A stretch of DNA of 64,000 nt, taken from NCBI RefSeq assembly GCF_041380015.1, contig NZ_CP159978.1; one strand, 5' to 3'. Below are positions 1 to 8,051 of this stretch, one piece after another. The DNA comes from Buchananella felis (GTDB lineage Bacteria > Actinomycetota > Actinomycetes > Actinomycetales > Actinomycetaceae). Below the pieces are notes generated by a model. That model did no database searches and was not told the origin of the DNA. It saw only the letters and a program-made list of their open reading frames with translations. Position numbers and translations under genes: made by a program. Position 1 is the stretch's first letter, and each line of letters opens with the position of its first letter.

Positions 1-644
1 AGTCCGCCTCCCTGCGCTGCACCGCCGGGCATGCCCTGGAGCTGGACGCGCGGGACAACACGGTGGCGCAGGTGCCCTTCGACCTGGCCGCAGACGGGCT
101 GGCGCTGCTGGTGATCGACACGCGCGCCCCGCACCAGTTGGTGGACGGCCAGTACGCGCAGCGCCGCGCCACCTGCGAGGAGGCGGCCCGGAAGCTGGGC
201 GTGGAGCTGCTGGTGGACGTGCGTGAGGTGCAGGACGCGATGGCGGCCCTGGAGGACGAGGTTTCCCGCAAGCGGGTGCGCCACGTGGTCACGGAGATCG
301 GTCGGACCCGCGAGTTCATTGACACCCTGGCCAAGGGGGCCCTGGAGGGTGAGCGCCTGGCCTTGGCCGGCGACCTGATGAACCGCTCCCACGACTCGCT
401 GCGGGACGACTACGAGGTGACCTGCCCGGAGCTGGACCTGGCGGTGGACACGGCGCGCGCCCACGGCGCCTTCGGTGCCCGCATGACCGGCGGCGGCTTT
501 GGTGGCTCCTGCATCGCCCTGGTGGAGGCCGGCCGCGTGGAGGAGGTGGCTGCGGCGGTGCGCCAGGCGGCCCTGGACGCGGGACTGGCCGAGCCGGCCT
601 TCATCCTGTCCGTGCCGAGTGCTCCGGCCGAGCGGGTGCGGTAA
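1..644 (+). CDS. galK: Galactokinase, C-terminal part (5' end outside window)
   Basis: Phosphorylates galactose to galactose-1-phosphate in the Leloir pathway (cytoplasmic GHMP kinase family). The open frame runs in from the window edge in frame 3, so the N-terminal sugar-binding and Walker-like motifs are not visible. Seen here are SLRCTAGHALELD near the edge, the helical region RRATCEEAARKLGVELL, and the glycine-rich GHMP motif 3, ARMTGGGFGGS, about 50 residues before the stop. A GTG at 63 is an internal codon, not the start, because the homologous reading continues upstream. Nine bases separate the stop from the next gene, so the two are probably co-transcribed; both make nucleotide-sugar precursors. 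Confidence 0.93.
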   Translation, partial: SASLRCTAGHALELDARDNTVAQVPFDLAADGLALLVIDTRAPHQLVDGQYAQRRATCEEAARKLGVELLVDVREVQDAMAALEDEVSRKRVRHVVTEIGRTREFIDTLAKGALEGERLALAGDLMNRSHDSLRDDYEVTCPELDLAVDTARAHGAFGARMTGGGFGGSCIALVEAGRVEEVAAAVRQAALDAGLAEPAFILSVPSAPAERVR

Positions 645-653
645 GGGGTTGCC

Positions 654-1874
654 ATGACGCAGCGCGCTGAACTGGCGTTTCACGCGATTATCCCGGCCGG
701 GGGCGCGGGCACGCGCCTGTGGCCGCTGTCCAGGCGTAGCCACCCGAAGTTCCTGCTGGACCTGACCGGGGCGGGGCGCACCATGCTGCAGCAGACGGTG
801 GACCGCCTGGAGGCGCTGAGTACCTCGATCACGGTGGTGACGGGGCAGGTGCACCAGGACGCGGTGCGCGCCCAGCTGGGGCAGGGCGTGGAGGTGGTGG
901 CCGAGCCCTCGCCGCGTGACTCGATGGCGGCGATCGGACTGGCCGCCGCGATCGTGCAGCAGCGCCACGGTGCCGTGGTGGTGGGCTCGTTCGCGGCCGA
1001 CCACGTGATCGCGGATGTGCCGGCCTTCCAGGCGGCGGTGCGCGAGGCCTGCGTGGGCGCGGCGGCCGGGCAGATCGTCACGATCGGCCTGACCCCGGCA
1101 TTCGCGTCCACCGGTTTCGGCTACATCAAGGTGGGGCAGCGCGCGCACCTGGAGGGGGCGCCGCACCTGTGCGCGGTGTCCTCGTTCACGGAGAAGCCGG
1201 GCCAGGAGCTGGCCCAGCGGTACGTGGATAGCGGCGAGTACTGCTGGAACGCAGGCATGTTCGTGGCCCGCACCGACGTGCTGCTGGGGGCGCTGGGGCG
1301 CGAGCTGCCGGAGCTGGCGGCCGGGCTGGAGCGCATCGCGGCGGCGTGGGATACCCCGCAGCGGCAGGAGGTGCTGGAGCAGAACTGGCCGCTGCTGACC
1401 AAGATCGCCATCGACCACGCCATCGCCGAGCCGTGCGCGGCGCGCGGGGAGGTGGCGTGCGTGCCGGCCGAGTTCGGTTGGTCCGATCTGGGCGGCTACG
1501 CCGCGTTGGCCGACGTTCTGCCCGCCACCCTGTGGGGGACGCCGGTGAGCGCAGGGGCCGAGGAGACCGAGGCGGGTACCGAGGGGGCCGAAGGCGCGGG
1601 TGCCGGTGCTGCGGGCGCAGGCGGTGACGAGCTGGCCGCGCTGCGGGAACTGGGCCTGAGCCCGGCCCACGTGCTGGGCGGGGCGCAGGTGCTGGCCGTG
1701 GACTCCCCGGGCAGCCTGGTCACGGGCGAGGAGGGCCTGGTGGCGATCCTGGGGGTGCCGGGGGCCGTGGTGGTCCGCACGCCCGGGGCGCTGCTGGTCA
1801 CCACCAGGGAGCGCGAGCAGGACGTCAAGCGCGTGGTCGCGGCGGTGGCTGCGCTCAGCGCGCAGCAGCTCTGA
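654..1874 (+). CDS. manC: Mannose-1-phosphate guanylyltransferase
   Basis: Makes GDP-mannose from mannose-1-phosphate and GTP, feeding glycan and cell-envelope synthesis. The N-terminus (residues ~12-35) has the nucleotidyltransferase signature PAGGAGTRLWPLSRRSHPKF; FTEKP and ...CWNAGMF follow, as usual in this family. ATG at 654 sits behind AAGGGG. At 406 aa it is the short single-domain form, without the fused isomerase seen in proteobacterial ManC. An Ala/Gly/Glu-rich stretch (~residues 297-325) is probably a flexible, lineage-specific insertion. Downstream is a strong hairpin, so the galK-manC transcript probably ends there. A related hexose-1-phosphate nucleotidyltransferase is possible, but the motif set favours mannose. 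Confidence 0.85.
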   Translation: MTQRAELAFHAIIPAGGAGTRLWPLSRRSHPKFLLDLTGAGRTMLQQTVDRLEALSTSITVVTGQVHQDAVRAQLGQGVEVVAEPSPRDSMAAIGLAAAIVQQRHGAVVVGSFAADHVIADVPAFQAAVREACVGAAAGQIVTIGLTPAFASTGFGYIKVGQRAHLEGAPHLCAVSSFTEKPGQELAQRYVDSGEYCWNAGMFVARTDVLLGALGRELPELAAGLERIAAAWDTPQRQEVLEQNWPLLTKIAIDHAIAEPCAARGEVACVPAEFGWSDLGGYAALADVLPATLWGTPVSAGAEETEAGTEGAEGAGAGAAGAGGDELAALRELGLSPAHVLGGAQVLAVDSPGSLVTGEEGLVAILGVPGAVVVRTPGALLVTTREREQDVKRVVAAVAALSAQQL

Positions 1875-1885
1875 TCCAGCGCGAG

Positions 1886-1921
1886 GGGGGTGGGCGCCGG
1901 CGATGGCCGGCGCCCACCCCC
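1886..1921 (+). terminator. Hairpin terminator after manC
   Basis: Perfect 16-bp stem (arms 1886-1901 and 1906-1921) with a 4-nt loop GATG, starting 11 nt after the manC stop. There is no U-tract, which is common for actinobacterial hairpin terminators. Confidence 0.7.
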
Positions 1922-2052
1922 ATGCCCGGCTTGGTCACGAACTGGTTGCTGTTGGCCGTGAGGGCCCCGGCGCGCTGACCCCCGGCGCTAGGATCGGGGG
2001 CAGACCGGACGTCTTTGGACGCGCTTTTCGCGTCACAACCGAGAGGAAGAAT

Positions 2053-3183
2053 GTGAAGAACTCCGTGAAGTTCGGCGCTATTGCCGCCGTTGCTGCCCTG
2101 ACCCTGGCCGGCTGTGGAGCCGCCCCGGAGAAGGCCGACTCCGACGCCTCCAAGGCCCCCGAGGCCGTGGCGAGCGAGTCCACCGAGGCCGAGAGCACCA
2201 CCGCCGTTGACCCGGCCGACTTCAAGGCCTGCATGGTCTCCGACGAGGGCGGTTTTGACGACCAGTCCTTCAACCAGACCGCTCACGCCGGCCTCGAGCG
2301 CGCCGGCAAGGAGCTGGGCATCCAGACCAACGAGGTCGAGTCCGCCTCTGAGGCCGACTTCAACACCAACGTCGAGTCCCTGATCCACGACGACTGCGAC
2401 TACATCATCGGTGTGGGCTTCAAGCTGGCCGAGACCCTGTCCGCCGCTGCCGCCAGCCACCCGGACGTGAAGTTCGCGCTGGTGGACTCCACCTTCGCCG
2501 AGGGCACCACCAACGGCAAGGCGCTGGTGTTCAACACCGCTGAGGCCGCCTTCCTGGCCGGCTACGCCGCCGCTGGTTCCACCAAGACCGGCACCGTTGC
2601 CACCTTCGGTGGTATGCCGATCCCGTCCGTGCAGATCTTCATGGACGGCTTTGTGCAGGGCGTTGACCGCTACAACACCGACCACGGCACGGCCGTGAAG
2701 GTGCTGGGCTGGGACTACGCCGCCCAGACCGGTTCCTTTGTCGGTAACTTCAGCGACGCCCCGGCCGGCAAGACCCTGACCGAGGGCTTCATCGCCCAGG
2801 GCGCTGACATCATCATGCCGGTGGCCGGCCCGGTTGGTGCGGGCACCATCACCGCCGCCAAGGAGGCCGCCGCCAAGGGCGTGAAGGTCATCTGGGTTGA
2901 CACCGACGGCGTGGTCTCCGTGCCGGACTCCTCCTCCGTCGTGTTCACCTCCGTGGTCAAGGCCATGGACGTGGCCGTGTTCGACGGCATCAAGGAGGCC
3001 GTGGAGGGCAAGTTCACCGCCGACCCGTACGTGGGCACCCTGGCCAACCAGGGCGTTGACCTGGCGCCGTTCCACGACTTCGACGCCCAGGTCTCTGCCG
3101 ACCTGAAGGCCGAGCTGGAGTCCCTGCGCACCGACATCGCTTCCGGCAACCTGGTCGTCGAGACCAAGAACGCTCCGAAGTGA
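2053..3183 (+). CDS. BMP-family nucleoside-binding lipoprotein (ABC transporter substrate-binding protein)
   Basis: Membrane-anchored receptor that hands nucleosides to the ABC transporter encoded just downstream. GTG 2053 follows GAGAGGAAG and gives a short lipoprotein signal (MKNSVKFGAIAAVAALTLAGC) with lipobox LAGC at about residue 21. Upstream in-frame starts would bury that signal. After an acidic Ser/Thr/Glu linker come BMP/PnrA features: DEGGFDDQSFNQ, IIGVGF, FALVDSTF, and AEAAFLAGYAA. Length 376 aa fits the family. The following hairpin (3199-3237) before the ATPase gene fits the usual pattern of partial termination giving excess binding protein. Cdd, deoA and deoC downstream point to pyrimidine (deoxy)nucleosides as substrate. 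Confidence 0.92.
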   Translation: MKNSVKFGAIAAVAALTLAGCGAAPEKADSDASKAPEAVASESTEAESTTAVDPADFKACMVSDEGGFDDQSFNQTAHAGLERAGKELGIQTNEVESASEADFNTNVESLIHDDCDYIIGVGFKLAETLSAAAASHPDVKFALVDSTFAEGTTNGKALVFNTAEAAFLAGYAAAGSTKTGTVATFGGMPIPSVQIFMDGFVQGVDRYNTDHGTAVKVLGWDYAAQTGSFVGNFSDAPAGKTLTEGFIAQGADIIMPVAGPVGAGTITAAKEAAAKGVKVIWVDTDGVVSVPDSSSVVFTSVVKAMDVAVFDGIKEAVEGKFTADPYVGTLANQGVDLAPFHDFDAQVSADLKAELESLRTDIASGNLVVETKNAPK

Positions 3184-3198
3184 TCTAGGTAGATCCCG

Positions 3199-3237
3199 GG
3201 GTGGGGCAGCGGAGCAATCCGCTGCCCCACCCTTTTT
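3199..3237 (+). terminator. Hairpin with T-tract between binding protein and ABC genes
   Basis: Perfect 15-bp stem (arms 3199-3213 and 3218-3232), GCAA loop, followed by TTTTT. A canonical intrinsic terminator, probably attenuating read-through from the lipoprotein gene into the transporter genes. Confidence 0.85.
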
Positions 3238-3347
3238 CTTCCCCTCACCGAGTTGGCGCAAGAGGGCGCGAGGGGAGAAGCTATAGCGATAAGCTCTTGT
3301 GACCGTTGGGCAGGTCACGCCCACGCCCCTAGATCAAAGGAGACCAA

Positions 3348-4916
3348 GTGGAGCTGGAACTGAAGGGGATCACGAAGGTGTTCGGTTCCCTCGTGGCCAA
3401 CGACTCCATTGACCTGATTGTGCGGGGAGGCCAGATTCACGCCCTGCTGGGTGAGAACGGAGCCGGGAAGTCCACGCTCATGAACGTGCTGTACGGGCTC
3501 TACCAGCCCGACGGCGGCGAGATCAGGATCGACGGCAAGCCGGTGCATTTTTCCGGCCCGGGTGACGCCGTGGCCGCAGGGATCGGCATGGTGCACCAGC
3601 ACTTCATGCTGGTGCCGGTGTTCACGGTGGCGGAGTCCGTGGCCCTGGGGTACGAGCCCACGAAGCCCGGCGGCGTGCTGGACCTGCCGGCGGCGCGCGC
3701 CAAGGTGCGGGAGATCAGCGACCGCTTCGGTTTCGACATCGACCCGGACGCGCTGATCGAGGACCTGCCGGTGGGCGCCCAGCAGCGGGTGGAGATCATC
3801 AAGGCCCTGTCCCGGGACGCCTCCGTGCTGATCCTGGACGAGCCGACCGCCGTGCTCACGCCCCAGGAGACCGATGAGCTGATGGCGATCATGCGCCAGC
3901 TGCGAGACGCGGGCACCGCGATCGTGTTCATCACCCACAAGCTGCGCGAGGTGCGCGCGGTGGCGGACGAGATCACGGTGATCCGGCGCGGTGCCGTGGT
4001 GGGTACGGCCACCCCGACCTCCACGGAGAAGGAGCTGGCCTCCTTGATGGTGGGCCGCGCGGTGAACATGGTGGTGGAGAAGGAACCGGCCCAGGAGGGC
4101 CAGGTTGCCCTGCGCATCGAGGACCTGACGATCCTGAACCAGTCCGGCTCGCCGGCCGTGGAGCACGTGGACCTGGAGGTGCGCGCCGGGGAGATCCTGG
4201 GCATCGCGGGCGTGCAGGGCAACGGCCAGACCGAGCTGGCCCAGTGCCTGCTGGGCCTGGAGCGCCCGGCCGCCGGCAGGATCGAGCTGGGCGGGAAGAA
4301 CCTGGCGGCGCTCAAGATTAAGGAGCGGCTGCAGCACGGGGTGGGCTACGTGCCGGAGGACCGCTCCACGGATGGTGCGGTGGCGGAGTTCTCCATCGCG
4401 GAGAACCTGATCCTGGACGTGTATGACACGAAGGCGTTCGCCTCCGCCGGCTCGATCTCCCCGACTAAGGTGCGTGCGAACGCGCAGAAGCTGGTCAAGG
4501 AGTTCGACGTGCGCTTGAGCGACGTGGACGACCCGATCCGCACCCTGTCCGGCGGTAACGCCCAGAAGGTAGTGCTGGCGCGCGAGCTGTCCCGCCCACT
4601 GCAGCTGCTGGTGATCTCCCAGCCCACGCGCGGCCTGGACGTGGGCTCGATCGAGTTCGTGCACAAGCGGATCGTGGCGGAGCGGGACACCGGGACCGCG
4701 GTGCTGCTGGTGTCCACCGAATTGGATGAGATCTACGCCCTGGCCGACCGGATCGCGGTGATGTATCGCGGCCGCGTGGTGGGCGTGGTGGGTCCGGACA
4801 CGCCGCGTGACGTGCTGGGCCTGATGATGGCCGGCGCCTCCCTGGAGGAGGCCCGCGCAGCCGCAGCCGAGGCGGGCGAGGCCGGCGGCCGTTCTAGCGA
4901 GGAGGTAAGCGCGTGA
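3348..4916 (+). CDS. Nucleoside ABC transporter ATP-binding protein (two NBDs)
   Basis: Energises nucleoside import; a fused double-ATPase of the simple-sugar/nucleoside class (like NupO/BmpB). GTG 3348 lies behind AAAGGAGA. NBD1 has Walker A GENGAGKST near residue 37 and Walker B VLILDEPTAVLT, but its signature is the degenerate PVGAQQR. NBD2 has a non-canonical Walker A region (GVQGNGQTEL), the signature LSGGNAQK and Walker B LLVISQPTRGLD. This asymmetry is normal for the family. Length is 522 aa. The stop overlaps the next start by 4 nt (GTGA), indicating translational coupling to the permeases. Confidence 0.93.
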   Translation: MELELKGITKVFGSLVANDSIDLIVRGGQIHALLGENGAGKSTLMNVLYGLYQPDGGEIRIDGKPVHFSGPGDAVAAGIGMVHQHFMLVPVFTVAESVALGYEPTKPGGVLDLPAARAKVREISDRFGFDIDPDALIEDLPVGAQQRVEIIKALSRDASVLILDEPTAVLTPQETDELMAIMRQLRDAGTAIVFITHKLREVRAVADEITVIRRGAVVGTATPTSTEKELASLMVGRAVNMVVEKEPAQEGQVALRIEDLTILNQSGSPAVEHVDLEVRAGEILGIAGVQGNGQTELAQCLLGLERPAAGRIELGGKNLAALKIKERLQHGVGYVPEDRSTDGAVAEFSIAENLILDVYDTKAFASAGSISPTKVRANAQKLVKEFDVRLSDVDDPIRTLSGGNAQKVVLARELSRPLQLLVISQPTRGLDVGSIEFVHKRIVAERDTGTAVLLVSTELDEIYALADRIAVMYRGRVVGVVGPDTPRDVLGLMMAGASLEEARAAAAEAGEAGGRSSEEVSA

Positions 4917-6280
4917 GCGAGAAGCACGTGGACGACGCTGCGGTGGGACGAGCACCAGACGCGGCCGAGCGCGGCGAGGCCGTTGAAGCGAGAAAGCCGC
5001 AGGCCGGGGCGGCCAGCGGGGCGCAGCCGGCGGCGGGAGCGCAGGCTGCGGCGCAGCCGGATGCGCCGGCGGCCGGGCGCGGCAACGTGGCCAAGCAGGT
5101 GGACACCCAGGTGGGGGTGCTGCGCCAGATCATGTCCTCAACCACCCTGGTGACGGTGCTGGCGGTCCTGACCGCCTTCCTGGTCTCCGGCGTGCTGATC
5201 GCGGCGGTGGATAAGGACGTGCAGACCACGGCCGGCTACCTCCTGGCCCGCCCCTCAGACTTCTTCGCGGCGGTGTGGGATTCGCTCTCCAGCGCGTACT
5301 CGGCGCTGGCACGCGGCGCGCTCTTTGACTGGAACAAGGCGACCTTTGCGCAGGGAATCCGCCCGCTGACGGAGTCCCTGACCAACGCGGTGCCGCTGAT
5401 CCTGGCCGGCCTGGGCCTGGCGGTGGGCTTCCGCTCCGGCCTGTTCAACATCGGCGCGCAGGGCCAGCTGATCCTGGGTGCCATCTTCGCCACCTGGGTG
5501 GCGCTGCACGTGCAGCTGCCCTACGGCCTGCACCTGCTGCTGGCCGCCGCCGCCGCGGTGGTGGGCGGCGCCCTGTGGGCCGCGATCGCGGGCGTGCTGA
5601 AGGCGCGCACCGGGGCCAACGAGGTGATCGTGACGATCATGCTCAACTCGATCGCGGGCTTCCTGGTGCTCTACCTGCTGAAGTTTGAGACGTTCATCGG
5701 GGCGGGTAACACCAACCCGAAGTCGCTGCCGGTGCCGGCCACGGCGCAGTACCCGCTGCTGGCGGGGTCCAGCTACCGCATCCACGTGGGCTTCCTGGTG
5801 GCCATCGTGGCAGCGATCTTCGTCTGGTGGCTGCTGGAGCGCTCCACGTGGGGCTTTGAGTTCCGCGCCACCGGTCTGAACCCGCACGCCGCCCGCACGG
5901 CGGGCATCTCGGTGGAGCGCGTCACGGTGCTGGCGATGCTGGTCTCCGGCGGCCTGGCCGGCCTGGCGGGCACCGCCCCGGTGTTGGCGACCGAGAAGGT
6001 GCTCACCAACGGCGTGGCCGGCAGCTTCGGTTTCGACGCGATCACGGTGGCGCTGCTGGGCCGCTCCCGCCCCCTGGGCACGGTGCTGGCGGGCCTGCTG
6101 TTCGGCGCGCTGCGCGCCGGCGGCGTGCTGATGCAGACCTCCACGCGCATCCCCATCGACATCGTGCTGGTGGTGCAGTCCGTGATCGTGCTGCTGATCG
6201 CCGCCCCGCCGTTGGTGCGGGCGATCTTTAGGCTGCCGGCCCCGGTGGCTTCCCGTCGTCGCAAGGAGGTGGCCGCGTGA
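4913..6280 (+). CDS. Nucleoside ABC transporter permease 1
   Basis: Integral membrane channel subunit of the nucleoside importer, NupP/BmpC-like (BPD_transp_2 family). Residues 1 to ~60 are an Ala/Gln/Glu-rich cytoplasmic extension that the family usually lacks. Hydrophobic segments then start at TLVTVLAVLTAFLVSGVLI. Family motifs include GFRSGLFNIGAQGQ and ANEVIVTIMLNSIAGF. GTG 4913 overlaps the ATPase stop, and its own stop overlaps the second permease by 4 nt. A downstream start that skips the extension is possible, but the overlap supports 4913. Confidence 0.9.
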   Translation: MSEKHVDDAAVGRAPDAAERGEAVEARKPQAGAASGAQPAAGAQAAAQPDAPAAGRGNVAKQVDTQVGVLRQIMSSTTLVTVLAVLTAFLVSGVLIAAVDKDVQTTAGYLLARPSDFFAAVWDSLSSAYSALARGALFDWNKATFAQGIRPLTESLTNAVPLILAGLGLAVGFRSGLFNIGAQGQLILGAIFATWVALHVQLPYGLHLLLAAAAAVVGGALWAAIAGVLKARTGANEVIVTIMLNSIAGFLVLYLLKFETFIGAGNTNPKSLPVPATAQYPLLAGSSYRIHVGFLVAIVAAIFVWWLLERSTWGFEFRATGLNPHAARTAGISVERVTVLAMLVSGGLAGLAGTAPVLATEKVLTNGVAGSFGFDAITVALLGRSRPLGTVLAGLLFGALRAGGVLMQTSTRIPIDIVLVVQSVIVLLIAAPPLVRAIFRLPAPVASRRRKEVAA

Positions 6281-7560
6281 GCCAGGTAAGCAAGGCAAAG
6301 GCGACCGGCGCGGAGACGGCGGCGCTGGAGGTGCTGCGCCCCGCGCAGTGGCGCAACCCCATTCTTTACGGCGTGCTGGCCCTGGTGGTCGGCTACCTGT
6401 GCCTGGGGGTGAGCGGGCAGACCAGCTTCAACCTGGCAGAGCCCACGGACTTCCTGAAGCTGCCCGTTTTGCGGGTGCCGGCCTTCGCCACGATGCTGAC
6501 CCTGTTCGTGGTGGCGGCGGCGGGCGCCGCGGCGGCGTTCTACTTCGAGTCCAAGCGCCTGCGCACCCCGCTGCTGGTCCCCGTGCTGGTGGGGCTGGCC
6601 TTCGTGTTGGGCTTCCTGACCTGGGTGGGGGCGGGCAAGAGCGCGCTCATCCCGATGGTGGGTGTGCTGGCGGGCTCGCTGTCCCTGGCCGTCCCGCTCA
6701 TCTTCGGCTCCATGAGCGGCATCCTGTGCGAGCGCTCCGGCACGATCAACATTGCGATTGAGGGCCAGCTGCTCACGGGCGCGTTCCTGGCGGCCGTGGT
6801 CTCCTCCGCCTCCAAGACCCCGTGGGCCGGCCTGCTGGCGGCCCCGCTGGGTGGCCTGCTGCTGGCCCTGCTGCTGGCGCTGTTCGCGATCAAGTACCGG
6901 GTGGACCAGATCATCGTGGGCGTGGTGCTCAACGTGCTGGCCGCCGGCCTGACGGGATTCCTGTTCTCCACGGTGCTCTCTGCGGACCGCGCGTTCTGGA
7001 ACAGCCCGCAGCCGCTGCAGCGCGTGGCGATCCCGGTGCTGCACAAGATCCCGGTGATCGGCCCGGTCCTGTTCAACCAGACTGTGCTGGTCTACATCAT
7101 GTTCGTGATCATCGCGGCGCTGCAGTTCATGCTGTTCCGCTCCCGCTGGGGCCTGCGCATGCGGGCCTGCGGCGAGCACCCGAAGGCGGCGGACACGGTG
7201 GGCATCAAGGTCAACCGGACGCGTTTCAACAACGTGCTGCTGGGTGGCGCCCTGGCGGGCCTGGGCGGCGCTTTCTTCACGATCGGCTCCGGTCTGGCCT
7301 TCACCAAGGACATTTCCGCAGGCAACGGCTTCATCGCCCTGGCCGCGATGATCCTGGGCAAGTGGAACCCGCGCGGCGCCGTGGCGGCCGCGCTGCTGTT
7401 CGGCTTCTCCAAGTCCGTGGCCTACATGCTCTCCACGATCGGCGCCGGGGTGCCCAGCGAGATCCTGCTGATGGTGCCCTACGTGATCACGATCCTGGCG
7501 GTGGCCGGCTTCGTCGGCAAGGTGCGCGCACCGGCGGCGGAGGGCGTGGCCTACCCGTGA
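6277..7560 (+). CDS. Nucleoside ABC transporter permease 2
   Basis: Second membrane subunit (NupQ/BmpD-like), forming a heterodimer with the preceding permease. Multiple hydrophobic helices and family motifs are present: CERSGTINIAIEGQ, YRVDQIIVGVVLNVLAAG and RACGEHPKAADTVGI. GTG 6277 overlaps the upstream stop by GTGA; the stop at 7558-7560 overlaps the cdd start the same way. At 427 aa it is slightly longer than usual because of extra N-terminal helices before the conserved core. Confidence 0.9.
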   Translation: MSQVSKAKATGAETAALEVLRPAQWRNPILYGVLALVVGYLCLGVSGQTSFNLAEPTDFLKLPVLRVPAFATMLTLFVVAAAGAAAAFYFESKRLRTPLLVPVLVGLAFVLGFLTWVGAGKSALIPMVGVLAGSLSLAVPLIFGSMSGILCERSGTINIAIEGQLLTGAFLAAVVSSASKTPWAGLLAAPLGGLLLALLLALFAIKYRVDQIIVGVVLNVLAAGLTGFLFSTVLSADRAFWNSPQPLQRVAIPVLHKIPVIGPVLFNQTVLVYIMFVIIAALQFMLFRSRWGLRMRACGEHPKAADTVGIKVNRTRFNNVLLGGALAGLGGAFFTIGSGLAFTKDISAGNGFIALAAMILGKWNPRGAVAAALLFGFSKSVAYMLSTIGAGVPSEILLMVPYVITILAVAGFVGKVRAPAAEGVAYP

Positions 7561-8051
7561 TCGACTTCGACACCCTGCTGGAGCACGCCCGCGCCGCGAT
7601 GGCAACGGCCTACGCCCCCTACTCCCGGTTCAAGGTGGGAGCGGCGGCGCTGGTGGACGACGGCCGGATCGTGACCGGCTGCAACGTGGAAAACGCGGCG
7701 CTGGGCGTGACCCTGTGCGCCGAGTGCGGGATGGTCAGCGAGCTGATCCGGGGCGGCGGGGGCAAGCTGGTGCGCTTTGCCTGCGTGGGCCCGGACGGTC
7801 AGCCGGTCACGCCGTGCGGGCGCTGCCGCCAGCTGCTGTTCGAGCACGCCGCCCCCGGCCTGGAGCTGCTCACCCCGCGCGGGGTGGAGCGGATGGAGGA
7901 CGTGCTGCCTGGCGCGTTTGGGCCGGCCCAGCTGGAGGCCGAGTCGCTTCGCCTGGCGCAGCTGGAGGAGCGCGTGCGCGGCCTAGAGGAACGCGCGGCG
8001 GCCGGCCAGCGGGACGAATCGGTAGGGCAGGAGGAAGAAGGAAATGACTGA
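7557..8051 (+). CDS. cdd: Cytidine deaminase
   Basis: Zinc enzyme converting (deoxy)cytidine to (deoxy)uridine in pyrimidine salvage. GTG 7557 (overlap GTGA with the permease) begins MIDFDTLLEHARAAM. Substrate and zinc motifs are YSRFKVGAA, NVENA, TLCAE (catalytic Glu and first Cys ligand) and PCGRCRQ (two Cys ligands). Length 164 aa: the homotetrameric-type core ends near PGAFGP, and about 40 extra residues form a Glu/Arg/Leu-rich tail that looks coiled-coil. The stop overlaps deoA by 8 nt. Confidence 0.95.
   Translation: MIDFDTLLEHARAAMATAYAPYSRFKVGAAALVDDGRIVTGCNVENAALGVTLCAECGMVSELIRGGGGKLVRFACVGPDGQPVTPCGRCRQLLFEHAAPGLELLTPRGVERMEDVLPGAFGPAQLEAESLRLAQLEERVRGLEERAAAGQRDESVGQEEEGND

Noticed and set aside
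1855..7605. Long minus-strand frames (1855-3324, 3315-4955, 5255-6298, 5773-7605)
   Set aside because: Antisense shadows of the nucleoside transporter genes, with His/Gln/Gly-rich nonsense translations and no usable starts.
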